NCBI GenBank assembly: GCA_947503625.1
Contig: CANNEK010000004.1
Location: 124,001 to 188,000 of the forward strand
Length of the DNA stretch: 64,000 nucleotides
Source: an uncultured Kordiimonas sp.
GTDB lineage: Bacteria > Pseudomonadota > Alphaproteobacteria > Sphingomonadales > Kordiimonadaceae
Direction of reading: 5' to 3'
Made by a program: the position numbers and the translations under genes. The notes beneath the pieces were generated by a model. It ran no database searches and was not told where the DNA came from. It was given only the letters and a program-made list of their open reading frames with translations. Positions 7,637 to 15,716 of the stretch are shown piece after piece (the first letter of the stretch is position 1; each line of letters opens with the position of its first letter).

Positions 7637-8755
7637 GTGGTCAGCAAAGAGCTGCAAGAACTGCTGCTGTTAGCAAAGGACAAATCGGGCGAGGCGCGGG
7701 CGCGTCTAGTAGAGAATATTACCGACTTGTTTCTGAGTGATGATGGGCGTCTAAGCGAGCATGAACGCGCGTTGATGTCGGATATTCTTGGCAAATTGGT
7801 CTCCCAGGTTGAAGCGGATATCAAGAAAGAACTGGCGCAGGCTTTATCGCAAAGTGATTTGGAGTTGCCCGATATTGTGCATCAACTTGCAAGTGATGCC
7901 GCTGAAATTGCGCGGCCACTTCTGGAAAAAAGCTCTCTGCTGAAAGATCCGGACCTTATCGAAATCATTAGGATGCGGACAGATGAGCATCGGATGGCTA
8001 TTGCCATGCGTGAGGAAGTGTCTGAGGGCGTTAGCAATGCACTTGTTGAATTCGGCAATGAGGATGTTATTGAAACGCTCCTGAATAACCACGATGCGGT
8101 GGTTAGCAAGCGCGCGATGGAATATCTGGTGGCAGAGTCCCGCCGTGTTGACCGATTTCAAGAGCCGCTTCTCAGGCGTGCCGATCTGCCGGGTGATCTC
8201 GCTTATCGAATGTACTGGTGGGTTTCCGCCGCTCTGCGTAAGAGCATTCTGACAAATTATCAGGTTGACCCGCTTGTATTCGAGCGCGCTGTCAGGCGTG
8301 CTGCCAGTGCAGCAATGGTTGACCAGAACGCTGAGCAGAGCACCTATGTAAAGGCGCAGCAGCTTGTCAGGCGGATGGCCGAAAGCGGAGAGCTTACAAT
8401 ACAGTTTTTACTTAACGCGCTTCGGCAGCAACGCGTTGCTGTTTTTGTTGCCGGCATGGGCGAGCTGGGCGGTATCAATTTCAAAACCGCCTGGCGTATT
8501 TTTTCTGATAAAGGTGGTGAGAGTTTTGCAATTCTTGCCAAAGCGGTTGGTGTGGAGCGCGCTCAATTCACAAACATATATTTGCTGGTTGTGCAGGCTC
8601 GTGAAGGTGGTGCGGCAAAGTCACCTGGTGTGATTAAGGAAATTTTGGCGTTGTTCGACGCAACCACGGAAGAAAATGCCCGTGGTGCATTGCAAGTCTG
8701 GCAGCGGGATAGCGCTTACCAGGAAGCAATCGAAGAACTTGATAAGGTTGGATAG
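7637..8755 (+). CDS. DUF2336 domain-containing protein
   Basis: A 372-residue, almost entirely helical soluble protein that matches DUF2336, a family largely restricted to alphaproteobacteria and of unknown function. Short HEAT-like helical pairs can be followed (for example EDVIETLLNNHDAVVSKRAME, residues about 135-156). The start chosen is GTG 7637, because GGGAGG lies seven bases upstream; a longer frame from TTG 7592 has no ribosome site. It is followed 44 bases later by a PAS histidine kinase in the same direction. Co-transcription and a signalling link are inferred from that spacing only. Confidence 0.82.
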   Translation: MVSKELQELLLLAKDKSGEARARLVENITDLFLSDDGRLSEHERALMSDILGKLVSQVEADIKKELAQALSQSDLELPDIVHQLASDAAEIARPLLEKSSLLKDPDLIEIIRMRTDEHRMAIAMREEVSEGVSNALVEFGNEDVIETLLNNHDAVVSKRAMEYLVAESRRVDRFQEPLLRRADLPGDLAYRMYWWVSAALRKSILTNYQVDPLVFERAVRRAASAAMVDQNAEQSTYVKAQQLVRRMAESGELTIQFLLNALRQQRVAVFVAGMGELGGINFKTAWRIFSDKGGESFAILAKAVGVERAQFTNIYLLVVQAREGGAAKSPGVIKEILALFDATTEENARGALQVWQRDSAYQEAIEELDKVG

Positions 8756-8799
8756 GGGGCATCGGTTAATTCTGGACCGGTGACGTAAGGAGCAGTTTT

Positions 8800-10500
8800 A
8801 TGGTGAAACGGACCTCGGGGGACAGAAAGGTTGTTGACCTTTCAGTGAGGCGCATGCGGCCATCAACATCAAAAGAGACGTTTGGTGCGGCAGTTGAGCG
8901 CAGCGCAGAACATGCGCTGCCAGCCAATGAACAGATTTTGGGTTTGCTAGCCAACATTCTGGTTGACGAGTCATTGCCGTTTTACGTTGCGGCCCTTGAT
9001 GGCACCGTGATGCACACCAATGATCACTACAACAAAATCGACGATTCCCTGGGCGATATGACGCTGGCGCCTGGCGCTGCCGACTGTGTCGGGCAGTTTC
9101 GCGTACCCTCTCTCAAGCCAGTGATTGATGACGTCCTGGCCAGCAACACCACGGTGCGCGCTGAAGAAATAGTATCGATCAATAGTCGGGACCGGGTATT
9201 TTTGGGACGCCACATTCCTATTCGCAATGAACGCCGTGAAGTTATTGCAATTGCTGGCACGTATGAAGATGTGACCATGCAAATACGGGGAATTGAAGAA
9301 GCCAATAAAACCCAGGCCCAGTTTCAGGATTTTGCGCGTGCCAGTTCAGACTGGTTTTTTGAATGTGATGCCGACTTAAGGGTGTCGTCACTCTCGGATC
9401 GTTTCACTGCGATTGTTGGTCAGCCGGCTTCGTTGTTTATTGGATCTCAGTTCGAACAGTTCGGACGTTTTGATACCAATATGGAAGGTCGTTTTGATGG
9501 TACACGGGCCCTGAAATCGAGAAAACCGTTTCGGGAACAGTTGTTTGTGGTTTCTGATCCAAGCGGTTCGGAACTGAAGTTCCATTTATCTGGCGTACCG
9601 GTTTTTGATAGAAAAACTGGTAATTTCGAGGGTTTCAGAGGCGTGGGCATGGATGTTACCAGCCTTTATGCACAGGCCGACGAACGTGAAGCCGCGAAAA
9701 ATAATCTGGAGACATTGTTCGCAGAGTTAACCCGTAAGAATATCGCGCTTGATGTCGCTACAGAGCAGGCGACAAGTGCCCTGCGTGCAAAAAATGAGTT
9801 TCTGGCTGCCATGAGCCACGAATTGAGAACACCACTAAATGCAATTATCGGGTTCGCAGAAGCCTTTACGCACCAGACATTTGGTGAATTGGATGATGCC
9901 TACGTAGAGTATTCCCGAGATATCAGAACGTCTGGCGAGCACTTGCTGGGATTGATTAACGATATTCTCGACGTTGCGGTTATCGAAGGCGGAGGTCTCT
10001 CTCTCCAGCTTGATCAAATTAGCGTTGCTGATCTAACGGCAAAGGCCGTTAACATGAATATTGATACTGCAAAGGCCAAGAAGCTCAACACATCGGGGCT
10101 GAATGTATCGTCCAACCTGAGCATATATGCTGATGAGCGCCGGGCGACGCAGATTTTGGTTAATCTGCTGTCAAACGCAATCAAGTTTACCCCTGAGGGC
10201 GGTGAGATTGGCATTGAAATGTCAGTTGAAGGTGATGCGTTGGCACTTACAGTTTGGGATACCGGGATTGGTGTTACCGCTGAGCAGCAACCTTATATTT
10301 TCGAGAAATTTCATCAGGTTACGGATCACATATACTCTCGTCGCCAGGAAGGAACCGGCCTTGGATTGCATATCTCGAGAGAACTGGCACGCAAGATGGA
10401 CGGTGATCTGACGGTTGAAAGTGAAGAAGGCAAGGGCAGCAGGTTTACTGTGACGTTACCGGTCTCTAACGGGCAAGCCAAAGACGCAGACTTTATTTAG
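8800..10500 (+). CDS. PAS-domain sensor histidine kinase (PleC/DivJ-like)
   Basis: A 566-residue cytoplasmic hybrid-less kinase with no membrane segment. Two PAS regions (about 55-165 and 175-290) precede a HisKA domain with phospho-acceptor His340 in FLAAMSHELRTPLNAIIGF, then a HATPase_c domain with N box (ILVNLLSNAIKFTP), G1 box (DTGIGV) and G2 box (GTGLGL). The sequence after the histidine (FGELDDAYVEYSRDIRTSG) has the form common in the alphaproteobacterial PleC/DivJ/PdhS group that feeds DivK/CtrA signalling. AAGGAG precedes the ATG. No cognate response regulator is adjacent. Confidence 0.9.
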   Translation: MVKRTSGDRKVVDLSVRRMRPSTSKETFGAAVERSAEHALPANEQILGLLANILVDESLPFYVAALDGTVMHTNDHYNKIDDSLGDMTLAPGAADCVGQFRVPSLKPVIDDVLASNTTVRAEEIVSINSRDRVFLGRHIPIRNERREVIAIAGTYEDVTMQIRGIEEANKTQAQFQDFARASSDWFFECDADLRVSSLSDRFTAIVGQPASLFIGSQFEQFGRFDTNMEGRFDGTRALKSRKPFREQLFVVSDPSGSELKFHLSGVPVFDRKTGNFEGFRGVGMDVTSLYAQADEREAAKNNLETLFAELTRKNIALDVATEQATSALRAKNEFLAAMSHELRTPLNAIIGFAEAFTHQTFGELDDAYVEYSRDIRTSGEHLLGLINDILDVAVIEGGGLSLQLDQISVADLTAKAVNMNIDTAKAKKLNTSGLNVSSNLSIYADERRATQILVNLLSNAIKFTPEGGEIGIEMSVEGDALALTVWDTGIGVTAEQQPYIFEKFHQVTDHIYSRRQEGTGLGLHISRELARKMDGDLTVESEEGKGSRFTVTLPVSNGQAKDADFI

Positions 10501-10526
10501 AAATAACAATCCCGATAAGGGACGGG

Positions 10527-10572
10527 GTATGAGCCTCTGTCGCCTATGGCGGTGGAGGCTCATACATTTTTT
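10527..10572. terminator. Strong hairpin terminator between histidine kinase and nadK
   Basis: GTATGAGCCTC (10527-10537) and GAGGCTCATAC (10555-10565) form a perfect 11-bp stem. The loop contains a second small hairpin, CGCC/GGCG. A six-base T run follows on the + strand, so it terminates the histidine kinase transcript. nadK converges from the other side and may use the same stem, though its own T tract is weak. Confidence 0.85.
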
Positions 10573-10584
10573 GCCCGCACATGG

Positions 10585-11343
10585 TTAGTGAACGAATTGT
10601 TCGTTGAAAATACGCTCCGCCAGTGAATGTTCGGCATCAAACATGACTCTGAGCTCACGGTCCCTTGCTTCTTCGATCAATACATGACGAACATCTCTCA
10701 CTTCGTGCATGTCTGCAACGGCGGAAACCGGCCTTTTTTGGGGTTGGCTTATCGTTAGCTCCACACTGACATCGTGTGGAAGTAAAGCACCTCGCCATCT
10801 GCGAGGTCTAAAAGCAGAGAGTGGTGTCAACGCCAGCAGGTCTGCACCTAACGGGATGATAGGGCCATGTGCAGACAGGTTGTAGGCTGTGCTACCTGCA
10901 GGGGTGGCAACCAGCACACCGTCTCCCACGAGTTCGGGAATACGGAGTTTTCCATCAATCGCGACCCGAAGGTGGGCTGCTTGGCGCGTTTCTCTCAGTA
11001 GAGACACTTCATTTACCGCCAGATGTTCAACAACTTCGCCATCGCAGCGGGTTGCCCGCATTCTGAGCGGGTGCAAAGTAAAGGTATCAGCGTCCGCAAT
11101 TCGTGCCTGCAGGTCGTTTTCGGAAAACTCGTTCATAAGGAAGCCAACCGTACCCTTGTTCATCCCGAATATCGGTTTGCCGAAGTCCATATAAGCGTGC
11201 AGGGTTTGTAGCATGAAGCCGTCGCCGCCCAGCGCGACGATAACGTCGGCTTCGCGGACGTCGACAGATTTCACTCTGTTTTTCAAGAGTTTGGCGGCTT
11301 TACTGGCGTCGCCAAACTCACTGGCAATGATCGAGATTTTCAT
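10585..11343 (-). CDS. nadK: NAD kinase
   Basis: Phosphorylates NAD to NADP. A 252-residue protein with the family signatures in order: GGDGFM (about residues 40-45), [13 protein letters not shown], and the ATP/NAD site [16 protein letters not shown] near 145-160. The C-terminus is short, as in other alphaproteobacterial enzymes. ATG 11343 is chosen because GGAG lies ten bases upstream; the longer frame starts with TTG and adds six residues. It follows moaA on the same strand after 83 bases, so a moaA-nadK transcript is possible. Confidence 0.94.
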   Translation of the reverse strand: MKISIIASEFGDASKAAKLLKNRVKSVDVREADVIVALGGDGFMLQTLHAYMDFGKPIFGMNKGTVGFLMNEFSENDLQARIADADTFTLHPLRMRATRCDGEVVEHLAVNEVSLLRETRQAAHLRVAIDGKLRIPELVGDGVLVATPAGSTAYNLSAHGPIIPLGADLLALTPLSAFRPRRWRGALLPHDVSVELTISQPQKRPVSAVADMHEVRDVRHVLIEEARDRELRVMFDAEHSLAERIFNEQFVH

Positions 11344-11426
11344 AAATGCTTTGCTCTCCAATGGCTGGCAGTATAATCAAATCCTGCTACCATGCGAGTG
11401 CAAACTTATGGCCTAAAGCTTTCGGG

Positions 11427-12455
11427 TTATCCGCCAGTTTGGCTCATATGCCGGTTAACTTTACCGACCATTTGGCCGTTGCTCATCGCGAAATCATGTC
11501 CACGGGGTTTCAGTCCCATTGACTTGTCGAGGCATTCGTTGAGATTTGCATGCTTGTCTTCTGACCTTAGCGCAGCCCGCAGATCGATATGATCATCTTG
11601 CCCCAGGCACATGTATATCCGGCCGGTGCAAGTAACACGTACCCTGTTGCAACCATCACAAAAATTGTTGGTAAGAGGCGTGATCAGGCCAAGTTTGCTG
11701 TGGCTCCCGTTGATCGCGAAATACCGCGCAGGCCCGCCGGTGCGGTGTCCACTTGTGGTTAGGTCGAAGCGTTGCTCAAGGTTGGATTTTACCGCAGTAA
11801 GCGGTAAATAGCTGTCTTCACGTGCGCCTTCGATGTCGCCAAGTGGCATGGTTTCGATAAGAGTTATATCAAAATCTTTTGTTGTCGCCCAATGCACGAG
11901 CTCAGGGATTTCGGCCTCGTTAAAGTGACGCATGGCTACAGTGTTGATTTTCACACGGAGGCCCGCTTGCTTCGCGGCGTCTATGCCGGCGAGTACAGTT
12001 TCCAGCTTGTCGCGCCGACTGATATCTTGAAAGCGTTTGGCGTCCAGTGTGTCCAGCGACACATTGATGCGGCGAACCCCCGCACGATATAGATCACCCG
12101 CCATTTTCGGCAGTTGTGTGCCGTTGGTCGTGAGGGTGATTTCCTGCAGATTGCCTGACTTGACCCGTTCTCCAAGTGCCTCGATGAGCCACATGATGTT
12201 CTTACGAACCAGTGGCTCCCCGCCCGTCAGGCGGATACGGTTCACACCACGGGCAATAAACGCATCGCTTAGCTCCAGCATTTCCTCAAGCGTCAGAACG
12301 TCTGTTTTAGGAAGAAACACCATATCCTCGGCCATACAATAACGGCACCGCAGGTCACACCTGTCCGTCACCGACAGGCGCAAATAGGTTATCGTCCGAC
12401 CAAACTGATCGGTTAGCGGTGTTGCAGTGTGAGGTGTTGCGATTGGCATATCCAT
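11427..12455 (-). CDS. moaA: GTP 3',8-cyclase MoaA
   Basis: Radical-SAM enzyme that begins molybdenum cofactor synthesis by rearranging GTP. At 342 residues it is of usual length. The N-terminal cluster motif CDLRCRYC binds the SAM [4Fe-4S] cluster. The C-terminal cluster is coordinated by CDGC and a third Cys in RVTCTG. LTGGEP is the SAM-binding motif. The protein ends in Gly-Gly, a mark of active MoaA. Partner moaC/moaE genes are not in the window, but mocA-like, xdhC and modC genes are, so molybdoenzymes are expected. Confidence 0.95.
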   Translation of the reverse strand: MDMPIATPHTATPLTDQFGRTITYLRLSVTDRCDLRCRYCMAEDMVFLPKTDVLTLEEMLELSDAFIARGVNRIRLTGGEPLVRKNIMWLIEALGERVKSGNLQEITLTTNGTQLPKMAGDLYRAGVRRINVSLDTLDAKRFQDISRRDKLETVLAGIDAAKQAGLRVKINTVAMRHFNEAEIPELVHWATTKDFDITLIETMPLGDIEGAREDSYLPLTAVKSNLEQRFDLTTSGHRTGGPARYFAINGSHSKLGLITPLTNNFCDGCNRVRVTCTGRIYMCLGQDDHIDLRAALRSEDKHANLNECLDKSMGLKPRGHDFAMSNGQMVGKVNRHMSQTGG

Positions 12456-12547
12456 GGGAGCAATGTTGAGCGGATGTGCCTGATCGTCAAGACAATCTGG
12501 TTAAAATAAACCAATTGTTATTTGACTGGACCCTTTCTTGGCCCGCG

Positions 12548-12871
12548 CTAGCTTTCATCGTCAACAAAGGAACCCAAAAGTTGGCGCGCGGTTTCGGCTA
12601 TACGTTTGAATGTTGAGGCACTGGCTTTGAATTGCAATTCAGCCTGCTTGAGTTCAACAATTTGCTGAACGAGTACGCCATTCTTGCCATTAATAGGCAT
12701 TATAGAAGATGGAGGTGTTTGGGGCTGTTTGTTTTCTGACTGGTTTTGGGGGGTATTCGCCGGCAACGCATTTCGGTTAGCTGCAGACGTTACGATATCT
12801 ACCGCGACATCCGCGGCCCGTTTTTGCGCGCTGAACATCCCGCCGGACGCAATACTTAACGCTTGTATCAT
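12548..12871 (-). CDS. Mini flagellar rod/hook-type protein
   Basis: A 107-residue protein that looks like the two ends of a flagellar rod or hook subunit joined by a short Pro/Gln/Asn linker. The N-terminus (IQALSIASGGMFSAQKRAAD) follows the rod N-terminal pattern, and the C-terminus (VQQIVELKQAELQFKASAS plus a final helix) follows the rod C-terminal pattern. The usual beta-rich middle domain is missing. It has an AGGT ribosome site. The next gene on its strand is moaA, 92 bases on, and no flagellar gene adjoins it. It could be a FlgB/FlgC-like accessory subunit or an orphan relic. Confidence 0.7.
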   Translation of the reverse strand: MIQALSIASGGMFSAQKRAADVAVDIVTSAANRNALPANTPQNQSENKQPQTPPSSIMPINGKNGVLVQQIVELKQAELQFKASASTFKRIAETARQLLGSFVDDES

Positions 12872-12974
12872 GAGAATACCTGCCTTTGTTGCCCGACGAA
12901 GTTTATCCGGCTAGATTAAAAAATCGGTGAACGGACCGTTAAACTTTTACCCATTCGTAGTACGGAGTGTTGTC

Positions 12975-13607
12975 ATGGAACTGGACGTTGTCATTGATGT
13001 GGTTTGTCCCTGGTGTTTTGTTGGGAAACGGGAACTGGACGAGGCCCTCAACAGACGGCCAGGTGTCGTGACAAAGGTTCGATACCGTCCCTATCAGCTT
13101 TCGGCTGATACCCCACCGGAAGGAGTGGACAGAGCCGAGCACTATACCCGCAAGTTTGGTGATTCACCGGAATTCAGGGCGGCACGTGAGCATTTGCGGG
13201 CACGGGGTGAGGCGCTTGGTATCAATTTCGATTTCGAGAGCGAATGCCGCATCGCGAATACTCTGGATGCACATCGGCTCATCCGATGGGCCATGACGCC
13301 TGACGTGCAGGAGGAAATAGCTGAAGGTATCATGAAAGCCTACTTTGAGGATTGCGCGTTTATTGGAGATCGTGAGCTTCTGGCTGACATCGCGAAAAAA
13401 GCAGGTATGGATGCTGATCTGGTCAGGGATTTGTTAGCATCAGACAAAGACAAAGACCTGATTTCTGCAGAAGTTGCTCAGGCCCATCAGATGGGAATCC
13501 AAGGTGTGCCGATGTTTATCTTTAATGGAAAGTCAGGCGTGTCCGGTGCGCAGGAGGCTGACGTTCTCGTGAATGTTATTGATAAACTGGAAGCAGAAGC
13601 TGCATAG
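12975..13607 (+). CDS. DsbA-family oxidoreductase (FrnE / 2-hydroxychromene-2-carboxylate isomerase-like)
   Basis: A 210-residue thioredoxin-fold protein with a helical insertion, cytoplasmic because no signal peptide is present. The active site CPWC follows the first strand (VIDVVCPWCFVGKREL, residues about 5-20). The cis-proline loop GIQGVPMFIFNG lies near the C-terminus. The pattern fits FrnE-type DsbA relatives implicated in thiol and oxidative stress handling. ATG 12975 is chosen because GGAG lies seven bases upstream; a longer frame from 12927 has no ribosome site. A strong terminator follows. Confidence 0.9.
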   Translation: MELDVVIDVVCPWCFVGKRELDEALNRRPGVVTKVRYRPYQLSADTPPEGVDRAEHYTRKFGDSPEFRAAREHLRARGEALGINFDFESECRIANTLDAHRLIRWAMTPDVQEEIAEGIMKAYFEDCAFIGDRELLADIAKKAGMDADLVRDLLASDKDKDLISAEVAQAHQMGIQGVPMFIFNGKSGVSGAQEADVLVNVIDKLEAEAA

Positions 13608-13614
13608 CTGGTTT

Positions 13615-13643
13615 AAAAAAAAGGGCGGCGAACCGCCCTTTTT
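13615..13643. terminator. Bidirectional hairpin terminator
   Basis: GGGCGG (13623-13628), loop CGAA, CCGCCC (13633-13638), flanked by an A run on the left and five Ts on the right. It ends the FrnE-like gene on the + strand. The A tract would act as a T tract for the outer-membrane gene that converges from the right. Confidence 0.88.
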
Positions 13644-13739
13644 AATCACACCCGCAGACAATATACTTCCGGGTATGGTTTGCGCCGAGTGGGGAGGGAT
13701 CTGAGCAGAGTGCTCGGCGCTGGGATCTTGTTTCTGGTC

Positions 13740-14282
13740 CTAGAACCTCAAAAGCAAACCGCCCTTGGCCTGCCATTGTTCTTTGTCTGTGCCGTATGTG
13801 GTGTAGTCACCGCCAAGCCGGAAGCTAACACTTTCCGTCAGGGCTCGTTCAAACCCGCCGCCAAAACGCCAACCGCCGTCAGTGAAGCTGTCATCCTGGG
13901 TGCCCAGCGGGTCAAAGCTCGCTTGCGCATATCCAGCTTTTGCAAACAGTAGATTGTTGCCATCGCCAAAGGTTTTGCCCAACACAAGCGAGGTACTCCA
14001 TTCATAGTCGGCACTCAAACTGACAGCATTGTTTTTGTATCCACTGTCGCCAAATGTGCCCTCAATACCCATAACGAAGCCGCCATCCATTTGCTGGCGA
14101 TACCCGAGCACGCCGCCATAATATAAGCTACGGTCTCGTTTCACATCGCCTGCGAGTTTGGTCCAGTCGACGCCTGCCTCGATGCCACCGTACAGGCCGG
14201 TGAAAGGGGCTTGGTCTTGCGCTGCAACAGGGAGCGCCATAAGTGTTGAAAGTGCTGCTGCCGTAAGAAGTTTCGATTTCAT
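13740..14282 (-). CDS. Small outer-membrane beta-barrel protein
   Basis: A 180-residue protein with a clear signal peptide (about residues 1-21, ending LPVAAQ). Alternating short strands rich in Gly and aromatics follow (GLYGGIEAG, GGVLGYRQQMDGG, FRLGGDYTTYG), and the chain ends in Phe, as BAM substrates do. This fits an eight-stranded barrel of the OmpA/OmpX/porin-like type. GGAGG precedes the ATG. Its ligand or role cannot be told from sequence. Confidence 0.85.
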   Translation of the reverse strand: MKSKLLTAAALSTLMALPVAAQDQAPFTGLYGGIEAGVDWTKLAGDVKRDRSLYYGGVLGYRQQMDGGFVMGIEGTFGDSGYKNNAVSLSADYEWSTSLVLGKTFGDGNNLLFAKAGYAQASFDPLGTQDDSFTDGGWRFGGGFERALTESVSFRLGGDYTTYGTDKEQWQAKGGLLLRF

Positions 14283-14426
14283 TATAATAATCCTCCAAAT
14301 TCAGTGCCTTGTTCGCATATCCCTAAGGCGTGTTTGTTGGCGAACAGGTGTGAAACTGAACCCGGACTTGGGCGCTCTTGTGCACAGCACATGGCAGGAA
14401 GATGAAAAATTGTGGCGATTTATGGC

Positions 14427-14450
14427 CCGCTGCCCCAATTGAGGCAGCGG
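14427..14450 (-). terminator. Hairpin downstream of nhaA
   Basis: CCGCTGCC (14427-14434) and GGCAGCGG (14443-14450) form a perfect 8-bp stem with an 8-base loop, ten bases past the nhaA stop. No T tract follows on the minus strand. It may protect the transcript's 3' end rather than act as a standard intrinsic terminator. Confidence 0.4.
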
Positions 14451-14460
14451 AATCGGTAGT

Positions 14461-15636
14461 TTAAGGAGAAGTTGATAAAGCTTCTTTGCTGTCTGTGTTT
14501 GACGCACCGCGCAAAACCAGGCCTGCAAAGATAACGGACATTAAACTGGCCAACAGGATGCCAACCCGAACCTGTGCGATGCGTTCACCATCCTGGAAAG
14601 CGAGGCTGCCAATAAACAGGCTCATGGTGAAACCAATACCGGTAAGGTGCCCAGCGCCCCAGATATGGCGCATGGAAAGGCCCTCGGGTAACCTGGCACC
14701 GAAAACCCTGGCGGCTACAAAAGCCCCGATAAGAACGCCAACTGGTTTACCAATGACCAGCCCGAGCACGACGCCCATGCTGATTGGTTGGGCAATTGTA
14801 TTGAACCCGATTTCGCCCAGGGCCACGCCTGCATTCGCGAGGGCAAAAAATGGTAAAATGATATAGGCCACCGGATAGTGGAGGTTGAGCTCCATCTCTT
14901 CGAGAGGAGAATGGCCGTGCTTGTCTTTGCTTCCAGGTATTGCCAGTCCCACAGCAACTCCAGCCAAGGTTGCATGCACACCGGACTTGATCACGCAAAT
15001 CCATATAAAGACACCAACAAAGAGAAATGCAGATGTGTTCCTGACGCCAAACCTGTTCATCAAAAACAGAGCAACGCAGCCCGCAAGGCCAAGTGATAGC
15101 GAGAGGACTGACAGGTCCGAGGTATAGAACGCAGCAATGACAACAACCGCGCCCAAGTCATCAATGATGGCAACGGTCATGATGAAAATTTTGAGAGAGG
15201 CTGGCGCCTTGCTGGCCAATAATGCCAATATGCCAACAGCAAAGGCAATATCTGTAGCGGTCGGGACAGCCCAGCCTTCCATTGCTGCCGGGTCGCCCCA
15301 GTTGGGTAATATGTAAAAGAGCGCGGGCAACGCCATGCCGCCAACAGCTGCAAGTATAGGAAGCGCCACATTCTTCGGGTCTGATAGTGCTCCTGTCTGA
15401 ATCTCTTTTTTGACTTCAAGTCCAACCAGAAGGAAGAAAATGGCCATCCAGCCTTCGTTGATCCAAAGTAAGGCCGGTTTCGCAAGGCCGAACTCTCCAA
15501 CCGAGATAACCCCTTGAGTTTCCAGCAAAACGTCATAGTAAGGAGAAAAAACGGAGTTATTCCATAAGAGGGCGATGGCCGCTGCGGCTATAAGGAGTAT
15601 TCCTCCTAAAGCGTCCTTGGACAAATCCAGCTTCAT
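14461..15636 (-). CDS. nhaA: Na+/H+ antiporter NhaA
   Basis: Inner-membrane antiporter of 391 residues that expels Na+ in exchange for protons. About twelve hydrophobic segments can be traced. The family signatures are present: NEGWMAIFFLLVGLEVKKE near the N-terminus, the ion-binding double aspartate in IIDDLGAVVVIA, and GIGFTMSLFIGSLAF near the C-terminus. A GGGGAGG ribosome site precedes the ATG. It starts 80 bases after mfd on the same strand without an obvious terminator between them, so read-through is possible. The window also has nhaB, consistent with a saline habitat. Confidence 0.95.
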   Translation of the reverse strand: MKLDLSKDALGGILLIAAAAIALLWNNSVFSPYYDVLLETQGVISVGEFGLAKPALLWINEGWMAIFFLLVGLEVKKEIQTGALSDPKNVALPILAAVGGMALPALFYILPNWGDPAAMEGWAVPTATDIAFAVGILALLASKAPASLKIFIMTVAIIDDLGAVVVIAAFYTSDLSVLSLSLGLAGCVALFLMNRFGVRNTSAFLFVGVFIWICVIKSGVHATLAGVAVGLAIPGSKDKHGHSPLEEMELNLHYPVAYIILPFFALANAGVALGEIGFNTIAQPISMGVVLGLVIGKPVGVLIGAFVAARVFGARLPEGLSMRHIWGAGHLTGIGFTMSLFIGSLAFQDGERIAQVRVGILLASLMSVIFAGLVLRGASNTDSKEALSTSP

Positions 15637-15716
15637 GCAACCTCCCCAACTTTGTCTCAGAACATCGTTCGATACAAGCTAAAGCATAAATGCGGTATTG
15701 TCAGTCGGGTTTGTGG

